Notes under the pieces: generated by a model | Databases searched by the model: none | What the model was told of the DNA's origin: nothing | The model's input: the letters and a program-made list of their open reading frames with translations, nothing else | Assembly: GCA_025656675.1 (NCBI GenBank) | Contig: JAHXHN010000002.1 | Location: 537,302 to 601,301, forward strand | Direction of reading: 5' to 3' | From: Candidatus Thiodiazotropha sp. (ex Codakia rugifera) | Lineage (GTDB): Bacteria > Pseudomonadota > Gammaproteobacteria > Chromatiales > Chromatiaceae | DNA: 64,000 nucleotides | Program-made: the position numbers and the translations under genes | In this document: in pieces, positions 18,210 through 27,107 of the stretch | Position numbering within the stretch: the first letter of the stretch is position 1 | Layout: each line of letters starts with the position of its first letter

Positions 18210-18338
18210 ATGAACGGAGATGCAGTATTTTGGGGATCGATAGTCACCGTCGTGATTAGTGTGGTGATCATTATCTTCCTCGGCTTTAAGGTCAATAAAC
18301 TGATCAAGAGTGATGCTGAAAAGCATAAAGCTAAGTAG
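18210..18338 (+). CDS. 42-residue single-helix membrane protein, possible CcoM-like subunit
   Basis: This ORF encodes MNGDAVFWGS followed by a hydrophobic helix (about residues 11-26) and a charged tail rich in Lys (KLIKSDAEKHKAK). It has a strong ribosome site (AGGGG, seven bases before the ATG). It lies between ccoP and the operon terminator. CcoM is a small single-helix subunit of cbb3 oxidase known from Pseudomonas stutzeri; size, topology and location agree, but I cannot claim sequence homology. It is too short for usual gene finders and may be missing from annotations. Confidence 0.7.
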   Translation: MNGDAVFWGSIVTVVISVVIIIFLGFKVNKLIKSDAEKHKAK

Positions 18339-18360
18339 ATAGCGTTTGTTTCATAATAAA

Positions 18361-18386
18361 GGGGGGTGTATACCCCCCTTTTTTTA
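18361..18386 (+). terminator. Strong intrinsic terminator of the ccoNOQP operon
   Basis: GGGGGGT at 18361-18367 pairs with ACCCCCC at 18372-18378 around a GTAT loop, followed by a run of seven T. It ends the ccoNOQP transcript after the 42-codon ORF. Confidence 0.9.
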
Positions 18387-18558
18387 TTTTTTTGTAATAG
18401 ATATTGCGTTGATTTCCTTAAAAACAGAAGTTGGATAACCTTGCACGATGGTAGTTTAATTGATTCTAATTTATTGATAAATCGCATTGGCTTGAATTTG
18501 AGCGGGCATATATGATTTTCCTGATACATTCATCACTGATTCGATAGGAGTTTATCCC

Positions 18559-19995
18559 TTGAGCGGAAATGAAAACGCAGCATCCAAACAGTCTGTGATG
18601 GATGATTTATATGCAGAATCGGCACATTTGCATATCAATACCGGTGAAGAGACCATTCACGCCAAGCGCATGGGAGGTTACTGGCGGAATATCAAATGGT
18701 TGTCTGCGGCAGCATGGATCATCTTTTTTATTGGACCCTACTTCCAGTGGGGTGAAAGACAGGCTGTTCTGTTTGATATCCCCAATCGCCAGTTCCATAT
18801 ACTAGGCGTGACAATACTGCCGCAAGACTTTTGGATGCTATCCCTGGCACTACTCTTTCTCGCCCTATTGTTGGCCGTGGCGACAGCCCTGGCTGGACGT
18901 GTCTATTGTGGCTTTTTCTGCTTCCAGACCGTTTGGACGGATGTTTTTACCTGGCTGGAAGAGAAGCTTGAGGGTAAACCGGCAAAACGACGAAAGCTGG
19001 AGAAAGCACCACTGAGTCTGAACAAAGTCAGTACCAAAGCCACTAAGCATTTAATCTGGCTCTTGATCTCAGTACTTACCGGAATCAGTTTCGTCGCCTG
19101 GTTTTATGATGTTTTTGACCTGTGGCGAGATCTGTTTACCCTGCAGGCAAGCACTGTGGCCTATGGCACCATTGCCTTATTTACAGCGGGTACCTATGTC
19201 CTGGCCGGTTATATGCGTGAGCAGGCCTGCTTTTGGCTCTGTCCCTATGCCCGGATACAAGGGGTGATGATTGATAAGACAACTGTTGTCCCTTCATATG
19301 ATTTTCACCGTGGTGAGCCTAGAGGCAGGATCAAGAAGGGGCAACCCGAAGAAGAGAGAACAACAGGTGATTGCGTTGATTGCAAGCAGTGCATCGCGGT
19401 CTGTCCTACAGGCGTCGATATCCGTCATGGCCAACAGGAAGGTTGCATTATGTGTGCCCTTTGCATCGATGCCTGTGATGAGGTGATGGTGAAGATCGGT
19501 CGGCCAAAAGGTTTGATTCGTTACGAATCCTATGACTCTCTAGAGGCAAACAAAAAGCCCCAGCCTCTTTACAAGCGACCACGCGTCTGGGTCTACTCTG
19601 CCATCATGTCATTAGCCCTGGTTGGAATAGCTTATGGTCTGACCTCGCTGGCGCCGCTGGAGCTCAAGGTTATCCATGAACGTCAACCACTGTTTGTACT
19701 GCAGAGCGATGGGAGTATTCAAAACAAATATATCTTGAAGGTACTTAACAAGATGACCAAGGATATTGCCGTAACCATCAGTGCCAAAGGACCAGAAGGA
19801 TTGGTCATGGTGGATAAAGACCTGGTCACCACGGCCCGTCATGGCAAGGTAACGCCTCGTACCGTATTTATTCGGGTACCGAAACCGTTGTTGGCAGCGG
19901 AAACCACACCGATAGTGTTTACCGTCCGTGGTGAATATGACAACGAAATGCTGGAAGGCATTCGGGAGAGTGTTTTTATCGGGCCTGATCGTTAA
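18559..19995 (+). CDS. ccoG: cbb3 oxidase accessory ferredoxin-type membrane protein (CcoG/RdxA/FixG)
   Basis: CcoG is a membrane iron-sulfur protein needed for copper delivery to cbb3 oxidase; it is a cupric reductase in studied species. The 478-residue protein has five or so membrane helices, the conserved 'RVYCGFFCFQTVWTD' segment, two [4Fe-4S] motifs ('CVDCKQCIAVCP' and 'CIMCALCIDACD'), and a C-terminal periplasmic Ig-like FixG domain. The start is TTG with AGGAG eight bases upstream. It follows the ccoNOQP terminator and probably has its own promoter in the 170 bases before it. Confidence 0.95.
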   Translation: MSGNENAASKQSVMDDLYAESAHLHINTGEETIHAKRMGGYWRNIKWLSAAAWIIFFIGPYFQWGERQAVLFDIPNRQFHILGVTILPQDFWMLSLALLFLALLLAVATALAGRVYCGFFCFQTVWTDVFTWLEEKLEGKPAKRRKLEKAPLSLNKVSTKATKHLIWLLISVLTGISFVAWFYDVFDLWRDLFTLQASTVAYGTIALFTAGTYVLAGYMREQACFWLCPYARIQGVMIDKTTVVPSYDFHRGEPRGRIKKGQPEEERTTGDCVDCKQCIAVCPTGVDIRHGQQEGCIMCALCIDACDEVMVKIGRPKGLIRYESYDSLEANKKPQPLYKRPRVWVYSAIMSLALVGIAYGLTSLAPLELKVIHERQPLFVLQSDGSIQNKYILKVLNKMTKDIAVTISAKGPEGLVMVDKDLVTTARHGKVTPRTVFIRVPKPLLAAETTPIVFTVRGEYDNEMLEGIRESVFIGPDR

Positions 19996-20011
19996 TATCA
20001 ACACATCAGTG

Positions 20012-20041
20012 AAGGGCAGGCAGCCTTGTCTGCCCTTTTTT
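20012..20041 (+). terminator. Intrinsic terminator after ccoG
   Basis: AAGGGCAGG... pairs with ...CTGCCCTT around a short loop, with six T at the end. It separates ccoG from ccoH although ccoH begins only about 35 bases further on, so either read-through or a promoter overlapping the ccoG end must serve ccoHIS. Confidence 0.82.
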
Positions 20042-20076
20042 CAGTATCCCCTCAAAATAGTTATAATCCACTCATT

Positions 20077-20580
20077 ATGACAGAGAAAAAATCAGCTTGG
20101 CGTAGTCCTTGGGTAATAGCCTGGGTAGCGATGGTGGTGATTTTCTTCACCATGAATATGATCATGATCTATCTGGCTACAGATAATAATCCGGGTCTGG
20201 TAGTGGAAGATTTTTACGACCGTGGACAGGATTATGAGAAAAACATGCTCAAACGGCAGGCTCGAAATCCCGGTTGGAAGATGAATGTGAATCTACCGCG
20301 CAAAATCGACGTCGGTCAGTCGGTATTGTGCCGTTTCCTGGTTGAGGATAAGGAGGGAAATCCGATATCACGTGACCAGGTGACCTTCTATGCTTACCGT
20401 CCATCCGATGCCAACCAGGATTTCTCCGTACCGATGAAACAGGTTGAGCCGGGACAATACGAGGCCGAAGTGAGTTTCCCACTGAAGGGTGCCTGGGATA
20501 TCCTGGTGAGTATTCAAAATGGGGAAGATGAGTACAATACGCCTAAGCGAATCGGCGTTGGAATCGATTGGATCCCTTGA
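20077..20580 (+). CDS. ccoH: FixH/CcoH family protein, cbb3 oxidase assembly
   Basis: The 167-residue protein has one N-terminal membrane helix ('WVIAWVAMVVIFFTMNMIMIYLA'), then 'VEDFYDRGQDYE', the FixH signature, and a periplasmic beta domain. FixH/CcoH is needed for a stable, assembled cbb3 oxidase. The ATG at 20077 (MTEKKSAW) is preferred over the upstream in-frame start at 20026, which falls inside the terminator. Its stop overlaps possible starts of ccoI. Confidence 0.92.
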   Translation: MTEKKSAWRSPWVIAWVAMVVIFFTMNMIMIYLATDNNPGLVVEDFYDRGQDYEKNMLKRQARNPGWKMNVNLPRKIDVGQSVLCRFLVEDKEGNPISRDQVTFYAYRPSDANQDFSVPMKQVEPGQYEAEVSFPLKGAWDILVSIQNGEDEYNTPKRIGVGIDWIP

Positions 20581-23090
20581 GTGACCTGTCACCATTAGAA
20601 ATGGGCGATGAAACCTGCTTTCATTGCAGCCTGCCTGTAACAGAACAAGAGGATATAGTCGCCAATATTGAGGGTGAACCTCAGCACTTCTGTTGTACAG
20701 GTTGTAAGGCCGTGTGTGAGGCTATCTATGCAGCGGGGCTGGACGGGTTCTATCAGCGTACGCCAGAGGGTGCCTGTTTAGCGCCTCCCCCTGAGATTCC
20801 TAAGGAACTTGCCCTGTATGACCTGGATGATGTGCAGGAGGAGTTTGTTGGGGATCTGGGCGAGGAGAGGGAGATACACCTTCTGATTGAAGGCATCCAT
20901 TGTGCTGCCTGTGTCTGGCTCATTGAAAATACATTAAATGCTATTTCAGGCGTGATATCCGCACAGGTCAATCTGTCAGGAAAGCGCCTGCATATAAAAT
21001 GGCACAATAGTGTCATTGCACTCTCACAGATAATCCAACGCTTAGGTCAGATCGGTTATGCTGCCGTGCCCTACGATCCGGAGGTAGCGGAAGGGGCACT
21101 GAAAAAACAGAATCGTCATCTACTTTACCGTATGGCATTTGCCGCTTTTGGCATGATGAATCTGCTATGGATATCGATTGCGCTCTATTCAGGTGCCAAT
21201 GAAGGCGAGTTCAGGACACTTTTTCATTGGATAGGCTTTGCCCTGGCGACACCGGTTTTACTCTATTCGGGATATCCGTTCTACAGAGGGGCTTGGTCAG
21301 GGTTACGTCATCTGCATCTAGGCATGGATCTACCGATTGCCATCGGCGCTTCGATAACCTATCTCTATTCTCTGTATGTGACCGTGACGGGTAGCCTGGT
21401 AGGCGAGGTCTACTATGACACGGTGGTCAATTTTTTGTTTGTCATTCTTGTGGGGCGCTATCTGGAGGCCATGTCAAAGCGACAGGCCGTCGCTGCCACG
21501 CAACGCTTGCTGGATCTTCAGCCACGTGTCGCAATCCGTATAGAAGAGGGTAACGAGAAGATTGTGCCCATCCGGGCAATTCGCATTGACGATCTGGTGT
21601 TGGTAAAGCCGGGTGAAAGGATGCCTGTGGATGGAGTGATTGTCGAAGGACAGAGTGTGGTCGATGAGGCCATGCTTACGGGAGAATCCCAGGTGGTAAC
21701 TAAGACCGTCGAGGACAGTGTCTCTGCCGGTACTATCAATGGCCATGGTGTTCTGCAAATCAGAGTAAAGGGATCACTGAGGAACACCGCCCTTGGCCGT
21801 ATCATCAGTCTGGTGGAAGAAGCACAGGGCTCAAAGGCGCCGATTCAATGTCTGGCGGATCAAATTGTTCCCTGGTTTGTGGCTGTGACACTGGCATTGG
21901 CAACAGTGACTTTCCTGTATTGGGTGGGTAGTTCATTTGAAGTTGCGCTTCTGGCAGCGACCTCTGTACTCATTATTACCTGCCCCTGTGCATTTGGTCT
22001 TGCAACACCCATGTCCATTGCGGTGGCTTCCGGGTTAGGAGCGAAGTACGGTATTCTCGTTAAAAATGGCCAGGTGCTTGAGACACTTTCAACCATTAAT
22101 CATGTTATTTTTGATAAGACAGGCACCCTTACAGAAGGGGGCATGTCGGTGGTTGGAATCTACACAGGTGAAGATCAATGGACGCTGGATCGGGAAAGCC
22201 CGCCCTCCCTGTTTATTACCGAACTGATGAAAAAGGTTGCTGCAGTAGAGCGAAATTCGGAACACCCTGTCGCATTAGCTGTTGGTCAATGGACAGATGG
22301 CTTCATGCATGTAAAAGACCACCTGCATACCACTGACTTTCACTATCAGCCTGGCTTGGGAGTGGCTGCAATGGTTGATGGTGAGCTTGTGCAAGCAGGG
22401 AATACAGCACTGATGACAAGCCAAGGTATAGCATCATCTGAACAACTCGAGCAAATTGCAGTGAGGCTGGATGGCCAGGGTGTGGGTTCTTTTTTTGTTG
22501 CCATCAATGGTCATCAAATAGGCCTGATTGCTGTTGAGGACAGAATTCGGGATGAAGCGGAGGCTCTGATAGGGACACTCAAGTCAGAAGGTTTACATCT
22601 CACCCTGTTGAGTGGTGACCGACGCCAGGCAGCAGAAGCGATAGCCAAACGGCTCGGTGGAATGGATGTGATTGCTGAGGTCCTACCAGAAGAGAAAGAC
22701 CAGGTGGTACAGCGGTTACAGGATCAGGGGCAGCGGGTTGCAATGGTTGGAGATGGTGTCAATGATGCACCGGCTTTGGTACGGGCTGATGTCGGAATCG
22801 CCATGGGCTCAGGTACTGATGTATCAATTGCCAGCGCTGATATCGTATTGATGAGCAGTGAATTGGAGAAGGTAAGACTTGCCATTGGACTATCAAGGCG
22901 GACTCTGCTGACGATCCGCCAGAATATCGGTATTTCGATCACCTATAATATCATTATGGTTCCCTTGGCTATGGCCTCAATTGTTACCCCGTTGGTTGCA
23001 GCGATTTCCATGCCGTTGAGCTCGTTAGCTGTGATTGGCAATTCTGCACGTATCCGCAGTCTGTTTAAAGGTGTTAAAATAAACCGATAA
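20568..23090 (+). CDS. ccoI: Copper-transporting P1B-type ATPase CcoI/FixI
   Basis: CcoI exports copper across the inner membrane for insertion into the CuB site of cbb3 oxidase. The roughly 840-residue protein has an N-terminal Cys-rich domain (CFHC at 17-20, CCTGC at 42-46), a heavy-metal-associated domain with 'GIHCAACVW' (C112, C115), eight membrane helices with the CPC ion-binding motif ('TCPCAFG'), the phosphorylation site DKTGTLTEG and the hinge motif GDGVNDAP. The start is uncertain: TTG at 20568, TTG at 20577 (overlapping the ccoH stop) and ATG at 20601 are all possible. ccoS follows. Confidence 0.95.
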   Translation: MDPLSDLSPLEMGDETCFHCSLPVTEQEDIVANIEGEPQHFCCTGCKAVCEAIYAAGLDGFYQRTPEGACLAPPPEIPKELALYDLDDVQEEFVGDLGEEREIHLLIEGIHCAACVWLIENTLNAISGVISAQVNLSGKRLHIKWHNSVIALSQIIQRLGQIGYAAVPYDPEVAEGALKKQNRHLLYRMAFAAFGMMNLLWISIALYSGANEGEFRTLFHWIGFALATPVLLYSGYPFYRGAWSGLRHLHLGMDLPIAIGASITYLYSLYVTVTGSLVGEVYYDTVVNFLFVILVGRYLEAMSKRQAVAATQRLLDLQPRVAIRIEEGNEKIVPIRAIRIDDLVLVKPGERMPVDGVIVEGQSVVDEAMLTGESQVVTKTVEDSVSAGTINGHGVLQIRVKGSLRNTALGRIISLVEEAQGSKAPIQCLADQIVPWFVAVTLALATVTFLYWVGSSFEVALLAATSVLIITCPCAFGLATPMSIAVASGLGAKYGILVKNGQVLETLSTINHVIFDKTGTLTEGGMSVVGIYTGEDQWTLDRESPPSLFITELMKKVAAVERNSEHPVALAVGQWTDGFMHVKDHLHTTDFHYQPGLGVAAMVDGELVQAGNTALMTSQGIASSEQLEQIAVRLDGQGVGSFFVAINGHQIGLIAVEDRIRDEAEALIGTLKSEGLHLTLLSGDRRQAAEAIAKRLGGMDVIAEVLPEEKDQVVQRLQDQGQRVAMVGDGVNDAPALVRADVGIAMGSGTDVSIASADIVLMSSELEKVRLAIGLSRRTLLTIRQNIGISITYNIIMVPLAMASIVTPLVAAISMPLSSLAVIGNSARIRSLFKGVKINR

Positions 23091-23228
23091 TCGACACCCA
23101 CTAGTGAGTGCCCATCCAGAATGGCCGCATATTGTCCTGGCTCCTTGCCGCTCAGCAAGCGTGTTTCTGGACATGCGTTGTCTGGTTTTCCAAGGGCAAA
23201 TAGTTTTTGAACCGATCGGAGTAGTCAA

Positions 23229-23432
23229 ATGGACGTAATCTATGGCCTGATACCGGGCATGATTCTATTAGGGCTTGCGGCTGTGGCGGTTCTTTTTTGG
23301 GCTGCCAGAAGCGGCCAATTTGAAGATCTGGAAGGTGAGGCGCACCGTATTCTGATGGATGACGATATTCATCCTGTTAAAAAGAAAAAGCTGCCGAAGC
23401 AGATGATGCCTGATGCAGATGAGCAAGAGTAG
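23229..23432 (+). CDS. ccoS: cbb3-type oxidase assembly protein CcoS
   Basis: The 67-residue protein has the FixS/CcoS pattern: an N-terminal membrane helix ('LIPGMILLGLAAVAVLFWAA') followed by 'RSGQFEDLEGEAHRILMDDD', which is diagnostic. It is required for haem and copper insertion into cbb3 oxidase. CGGAG lies eight bases before the ATG. It ends the ccoHIS cluster, 138 bases after ccoI. Confidence 0.95.
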   Translation: MDVIYGLIPGMILLGLAAVAVLFWAARSGQFEDLEGEAHRILMDDDIHPVKKKKLPKQMMPDADEQE

Positions 23433-23450
23433 CGTTACACCACATTAGAT

Positions 23451-24146
23451 TCAAGGCTTCAGCAGGATTTTTTCATAGTTAGCGTTGTTTTTACTGATGC
23501 GGTTATAAAATGACTTGATTCTCTCCAAAGGCATGTATTGTATCAGCTCCTTGCCCTCTGGATTAACCCCGATACTCAAGCCTTTCTCCGGGTAGATCCA
23601 GTGTGTTATCCCAGTTTCAGTTTCAGTTATTTTTTCAGTTGGTTCACCAAAACGACTCAGGATTAGAGGTTCATCCAGGTTGGCTGCTGGAACATAGTTA
23701 ATCAGCTCAATAGGGAGATTGGCTGTCAGAAGTTGGTCTTCGCTTGATAGCTCAACCTTGTGGATCGTATTGGATGTACGACTAATACGAGAGCCACGAT
23801 CGTATAGTTTTTGTAGCAGTTCCTCATCCGCCTTCAACACCAGAATAAAGTCAGCTCTCAAACCGCTAAGGAAGACCCTCTCAAAGTAAGCTTCCAATGC
23901 AGGATTACCACTTTTGGCGATGAACATGTTTATCTTTCCCTGTGCCTGGAAAACTGCTCTTGCATCGGTCAGCCTGCTCAGATTCAAAGTGAGATCGAAG
24001 ACTTCAACCGTATTATCTGTTCCAATCGTGATATCCCACGGTAACCGTGGATGCTGATCCACTGTTCGTCCACCGGGCAAAAGTACCGCAAGTGCAACGG
24101 CGACGAGTGAGAGCGATACGACCCAAAAAATGATCTTTTTTTCCAT
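23451..24146 (-). CDS. Conserved hypothetical membrane-anchored protein
   Basis: The 231-residue protein has an N-terminal signal anchor ('IIFWVVSLSLVAVALAVLLPGG') and an extracytoplasmic domain of mixed alpha/beta character. It carries no catalytic motif or cysteine I recognise. It is convergent with ccoS, only 18 bases apart, and is not obviously part of an operon. The reading frame is well balanced and codon use matches the core genes around it, so it is a real gene, but I cannot assign a function. Confidence 0.75.
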   Translation of the reverse strand: MEKKIIFWVVSLSLVAVALAVLLPGGRTVDQHPRLPWDITIGTDNTVEVFDLTLNLSRLTDARAVFQAQGKINMFIAKSGNPALEAYFERVFLSGLRADFILVLKADEELLQKLYDRGSRISRTSNTIHKVELSSEDQLLTANLPIELINYVPAANLDEPLILSRFGEPTEKITETETGITHWIYPEKGLSIGVNPEGKELIQYMPLERIKSFYNRISKNNANYEKILLKP

Positions 24147-24241
24147 TTATTCAGAACCAGTATGATTAATTTCGGGGAAATACTCCCCGACTCGGCTTAT
24201 GATGACGTCAGTTGTGTTTGCGAACAGAAGGGGATTCTACA

Positions 24242-24385
24242 ATGGGAAGCACGGTTTGGGTCATAACAATTCTCAAGGAACAGCCATGGATTGGAATTGT
24301 TGTGGGTATCATACTGTTTTTTTTACTGTTTATATTGAAGAGATGGTTTGTTCGAAAACTGATGGTTAATGAAAAAGAGGGGTGA
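24242..24385 (+). CDS. 47-residue single-helix membrane protein, function unknown
   Basis: The ORF starts with ATG and has a strong ribosome site (AGGGG nine bases upstream). It encodes a short amphipathic N-terminus, one hydrophobic helix (about residues 17-32, 'WIGIVVGIILFFLLFIL') and a basic tail ('KRWFVRKLM'). It lies between a divergent hypothetical gene and the MITE-like element, a region otherwise without genes. Its size, topology and ribosome site support a real small membrane protein; it resembles the 42-residue ORF after ccoP in layout but not in sequence. Confidence 0.55.
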   Translation: MGSTVWVITILKEQPWIGIVVGIILFFLLFILKRWFVRKLMVNEKEG

Positions 24386-24481
24386 AATGCTACCATAGGT
24401 GACGGGTTCCGTTTTACGAGGATGCATTAAAGCAGATCAAATGGTAGCCTCTGTCACTCTTTGTTGTTCGGCTGGACTGTG

Positions 24482-24724
24482 ATCCTAGATTCCGCAGTTG
24501 ACCGCTTATGTTTCACATAAGGTAATGAAATGCAAAATCAAATACGGGATTTTTTCTGCACTCATTGGGCGGGCGGTGGAATGCTACATGGATTTGTGAA
24601 AAATCCTGGCGCACCCAACTGTGTTGTCGTTCTTGTAAAGGGAATAGCCATTAACGGCGAACGACACCTTGCCGGGCATACCAGGAATTCCCACAAATCC
24701 CTTTTCAACTGTGGATTCTAGGAT
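24482..24724. mobile_element. MITE-like element with 20-bp terminal inverted repeats
   Basis: ATCCTAGATTCCGCAGTTGA at 24482-24501 and TCAACTGTGGATTCTAGGAT at 24705-24724 are complementary at 18 of 20 positions. The 243-bp interval encodes no credible protein (a 63-codon frame inside it follows the repeat, not a gene) and includes a large imperfect palindrome at 24590-24700. Length, terminal repeats and lack of coding match a miniature inverted-repeat element mobilised in trans. No clear target-site duplication is visible. The left end shares CAGTTGACCGCT with the element at 8786-8927. The right end touches the ribosome site of the next gene. Confidence 0.72.
24590..24700. repeat. Long imperfect palindrome inside the MITE-like element
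   Basis: GGATTTGTG at 24590-24598 pairs with CACAAATCC at 24692-24700, and GTCGTTC at 24626-24632 with GAACGAC at 24659-24665. Both pairs share the same centre near 24645, so the whole 111 bases can fold into one long interrupted hairpin. Confidence 0.75.
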
Positions 24725-24729
24725 GATAA

Positions 24730-25290
24730 ATGAAATTTGAGATTTCGGATGACCTGGTTCATCAAGCCAAGATACCTCACGATATCGCTCTCACTAATCT
24801 GATTGGCAATCATATTCTCTTGTTTGTTGCAGCATTGGGACTTGTGCGCTCTTACTGGCAGCCTATGGCGCTGGTGCCTGTGATTTCCTTCGCACTGCTT
24901 TTCTATACACTCTGGCGTGCAAAGCAATCTGAATCTCGAGACAGCTGGTATGTTCGGGTTCATTGGCAGATTGCTGCAGAACGTAGTCGACTCTTCATCT
25001 ATATGCTGCTAGCGGTTATGAGTGTGTGTCTGTTGGGTTGGATCGGCTACTCCTATTTGGGAATGATGAAGGTTGCAGTCATGGCAATGATTGGAGGTAT
25101 TGGAATTCTACCTATCATGATTACTGTGCTGATCCTGATTCTTATGGAATCCGATGCGTTGCATCAGGCAACTCTATGCCAATTAAGTAAGAGAATTGTG
25201 GAAAAATACCCCTATCCCGATGATGTAGTCGTTGTTGAATATGACAAGGAGGAGGATGTCGTGGCTACGAATGGCGAGATTAAATCATGA
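24730..25290 (+). CDS. Conserved hypothetical inner-membrane protein
   Basis: The 186-residue protein has a cytoplasmic N-terminus, four likely membrane helices (about residues 26-45, 47-63, 92-110, 114-138) and a charged C-terminal tail ('YPYPDDVVVVEYDKEEDVV'). No catalytic residues are apparent. Its AGGA ribosome site, six bases before the ATG, is formed by the last bases of the terminal repeat of the element upstream, so insertion may have changed its translation or transcription. It overlaps the convergent Mth938-like gene by 11 bases. Confidence 0.75.
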   Translation: MKFEISDDLVHQAKIPHDIALTNLIGNHILLFVAALGLVRSYWQPMALVPVISFALLFYTLWRAKQSESRDSWYVRVHWQIAAERSRLFIYMLLAVMSVCLLGWIGYSYLGMMKVAVMAMIGGIGILPIMITVLILILMESDALHQATLCQLSKRIVEKYPYPDDVVVVEYDKEEDVVATNGEIKS

Positions 25291-25651
25291 ACAGTGCCGC
25301 TGCCACGCGTCTTCCTTCTGACATCAGGATGTTGTAGGTCCTGCAAGCAGCTGTTGTATCCATGACTTCCAGGCCAATTCGATTATCGATCAAAGGTTGG
25401 GTTATACCGGGATGAGGGAAATATTGGGTGGCGCCTGTGCCTAGAATAACGATTTCCGGGGCTAGATTCGCAAGAAAAGCGAAATCCTCCAGCAGTAAAT
25501 CCTGAAAAGTAGCGGGTCGCCAATCTGGAAAGATCTGCTCTGGGAGCACCACGAAACTCTGGCGATAGCGGGTTCCGCTAACAGAGATTTCACCCTGTTC
25601 ATAGCGCTGTATGGAATGACCTGTGCTGTTATCGTCCAGTATGAATTTCAT
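25280..25651 (-). CDS. Mth938-like (DUF498/NDUFAF3-type) domain protein
   Basis: The 123-residue soluble protein has the Mth938-domain layout: 'PEIVILGTGATQYFPHP' in the middle and 'GIGLEVMDTTAACRTYNIL'-like sequence ('IGLEVMDTTAACRTYN') near the end. This family includes the mitochondrial complex I assembly factor NDUFAF3, but the bacterial members have no proven role. It is convergent with and overlaps the membrane-protein gene; its promoter would lie in the 218-base gap shared with the divergent aminotransferase gene. Confidence 0.85.
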   Translation of the reverse strand: MKFILDDNSTGHSIQRYEQGEISVSGTRYRQSFVVLPEQIFPDWRPATFQDLLLEDFAFLANLAPEIVILGTGATQYFPHPGITQPLIDNRIGLEVMDTTAACRTYNILMSEGRRVAAALFMI

Positions 25652-25869
25652 GCTTTGACGATACCTTAATCCAGTATACGAAAAAAGTCAGTTACATCAC
25701 TCAATTCGAGTGCCGGCAACACAGATGCTGACGTCATTTGTAGTCGATCATTTAACAAGGTCCCTCAAGAGCGTGATGCCGCTAAAGGGCAGTCGTGTAA
25801 AAAATTGATATTTAATAGTGGGTCAGTTAACTTTACTCCTTTTAACCCAAGTAATAAGTCGAGGTATCT

Positions 25870-27075
25870 GTGTCCACGCCAGAGATGGAAGAATTCCGCA
25901 GAATCAAGCGTTTGCCGCCCTATGTGTTCGCTATTGTCAATGAACTCAAGGCAGCTGCGCGAGCGCGGGGTGAGGATATCATCGATTTTGGCATGGGAAA
26001 TCCCGATCAGCCCACGCCTCAGCATATCGTGGATAAGCTGTGTGAAGTAGCCAATCGGAAGGATACCCATCGCTACTCCATGTCGAAAGGTATTCCCAGA
26101 TTACGTCGGGCTATGAGCAACTGGTACAAGTCCCGCTACGACGTCGACCTGGACCCTGAATCACAGGTTATTGCAACAATTGGATCAAAAGAGGGTCTGG
26201 CACATCTTGCTTTAGCTTGTATGGGGCCGGGAGATTCAGTTTTAGTACCCAATCCAGCGTATCCGATTCATCCCTATGGTTTTATTATTTCAGGTGCCGA
26301 TGTACGCCATGTGCCGATGGTCCCAGGCGTCAACTTTTTTGATGAATTGGTGAAGTCAATCAAAGATTCCTGGCCTCGTCCTAAAATGCTTGTACTCAAT
26401 TTTCCAGCAAATCCAACGACACAGTGTGTCGATCTGGAATTTTTTGAGAAGGTGGTAGAGATCGCAAAAGAGTACAATATCTGGGTTGTGCATGATCTCG
26501 CTTATGCCGATATCGTATTTGACGGCTATGTTGCCCCCTCTATCCTGCAGGTTCCAGGTGCAGATGAGGTTGCCGTTGAATTCTTCTCTCTCTCCAAGAG
26601 CTACAATATGCCCGGCTGGCGGGTTGGTTTTATGTCAGGTAACAAGACCCTTGTTGCGGCCTTGGCGCGGATAAAGTCCTATCTGGACTACGGTACATTC
26701 ACACCTATACAGGTAGCTGCTATCGCTGCATTGGAAGGCCCGCAGGATGTGGTGAAGGAGATCTGCAGCATGTACCAAACCCGTCGTGACGTACTTTGTG
26801 ACGGGCTGAACAACATCGGGTGGCATATCGAAAAACCAAAAGCGACCATGTTTGTTTGGGCGCCTATTCCCGAAATTTATAAATCACTGGGATCACTGGA
26901 ATTTTCCAAGAAGCTTCTGCAAGAGGCGAAGGTGGCGGTTTCACCTGGTATTGGTTTTGGTGAGCATGGCGATGACCATGTACGTTTTGGGCTCATAGAA
27001 AATGAGCATCGTACCCGACAAGCAGTACGCGGCATTCGTGATATGTTTCGCAATGATGGCCTTAACGCCGCATAG
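25870..27075 (+). CDS. alaC: PLP-dependent aminotransferase, AlaC-type glutamate-pyruvate transaminase
   Basis: The 401-residue fold-type I aminotransferase resembles AlaC (alanine-synthesising transaminase) in its N-terminus ('[15 protein letters not shown]') and in '[12 protein letters not shown]'. The PLP-binding lysine is in '[15 protein letters not shown]', and 'NFPANPTT' is the cofactor-ring motif. The start is GTG at 25870. It is followed by hom and thrC, so it may be co-expressed with threonine synthesis; whether it works on alanine or on aspartate/methionine-related substrates cannot be told from sequence alone. Confidence 0.88.
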   Translation: MSTPEMEEFRRIKRLPPYVFAIVNELKAAARARGEDIIDFGMGNPDQPTPQHIVDKLCEVANRKDTHRYSMSKGIPRLRRAMSNWYKSRYDVDLDPESQVIATIGSKEGLAHLALACMGPGDSVLVPNPAYPIHPYGFIISGADVRHVPMVPGVNFFDELVKSIKDSWPRPKMLVLNFPANPTTQCVDLEFFEKVVEIAKEYNIWVVHDLAYADIVFDGYVAPSILQVPGADEVAVEFFSLSKSYNMPGWRVGFMSGNKTLVAALARIKSYLDYGTFTPIQVAAIAALEGPQDVVKEICSMYQTRRDVLCDGLNNIGWHIEKPKATMFVWAPIPEIYKSLGSLEFSKKLLQEAKVAVSPGIGFGEHGDDHVRFGLIENEHRTRQAVRGIRDMFRNDGLNAA

Positions 27076-27107
27076 GCTAATCTGAATTTTACAGCAGGAG
27101 TATTCAC

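Noticed and set aside
18460-18473. FNR-like site upstream of ccoG (TTGAT-TCTA-ATTTA)
   Set aside because: The right half matches only three of five positions, too weak compared with the site at 14674.
24530-24721. 63-codon plus-strand ORF
   Set aside because: It lies wholly inside the inverted-repeat element and its sequence follows the palindrome; it has no protein-like features.
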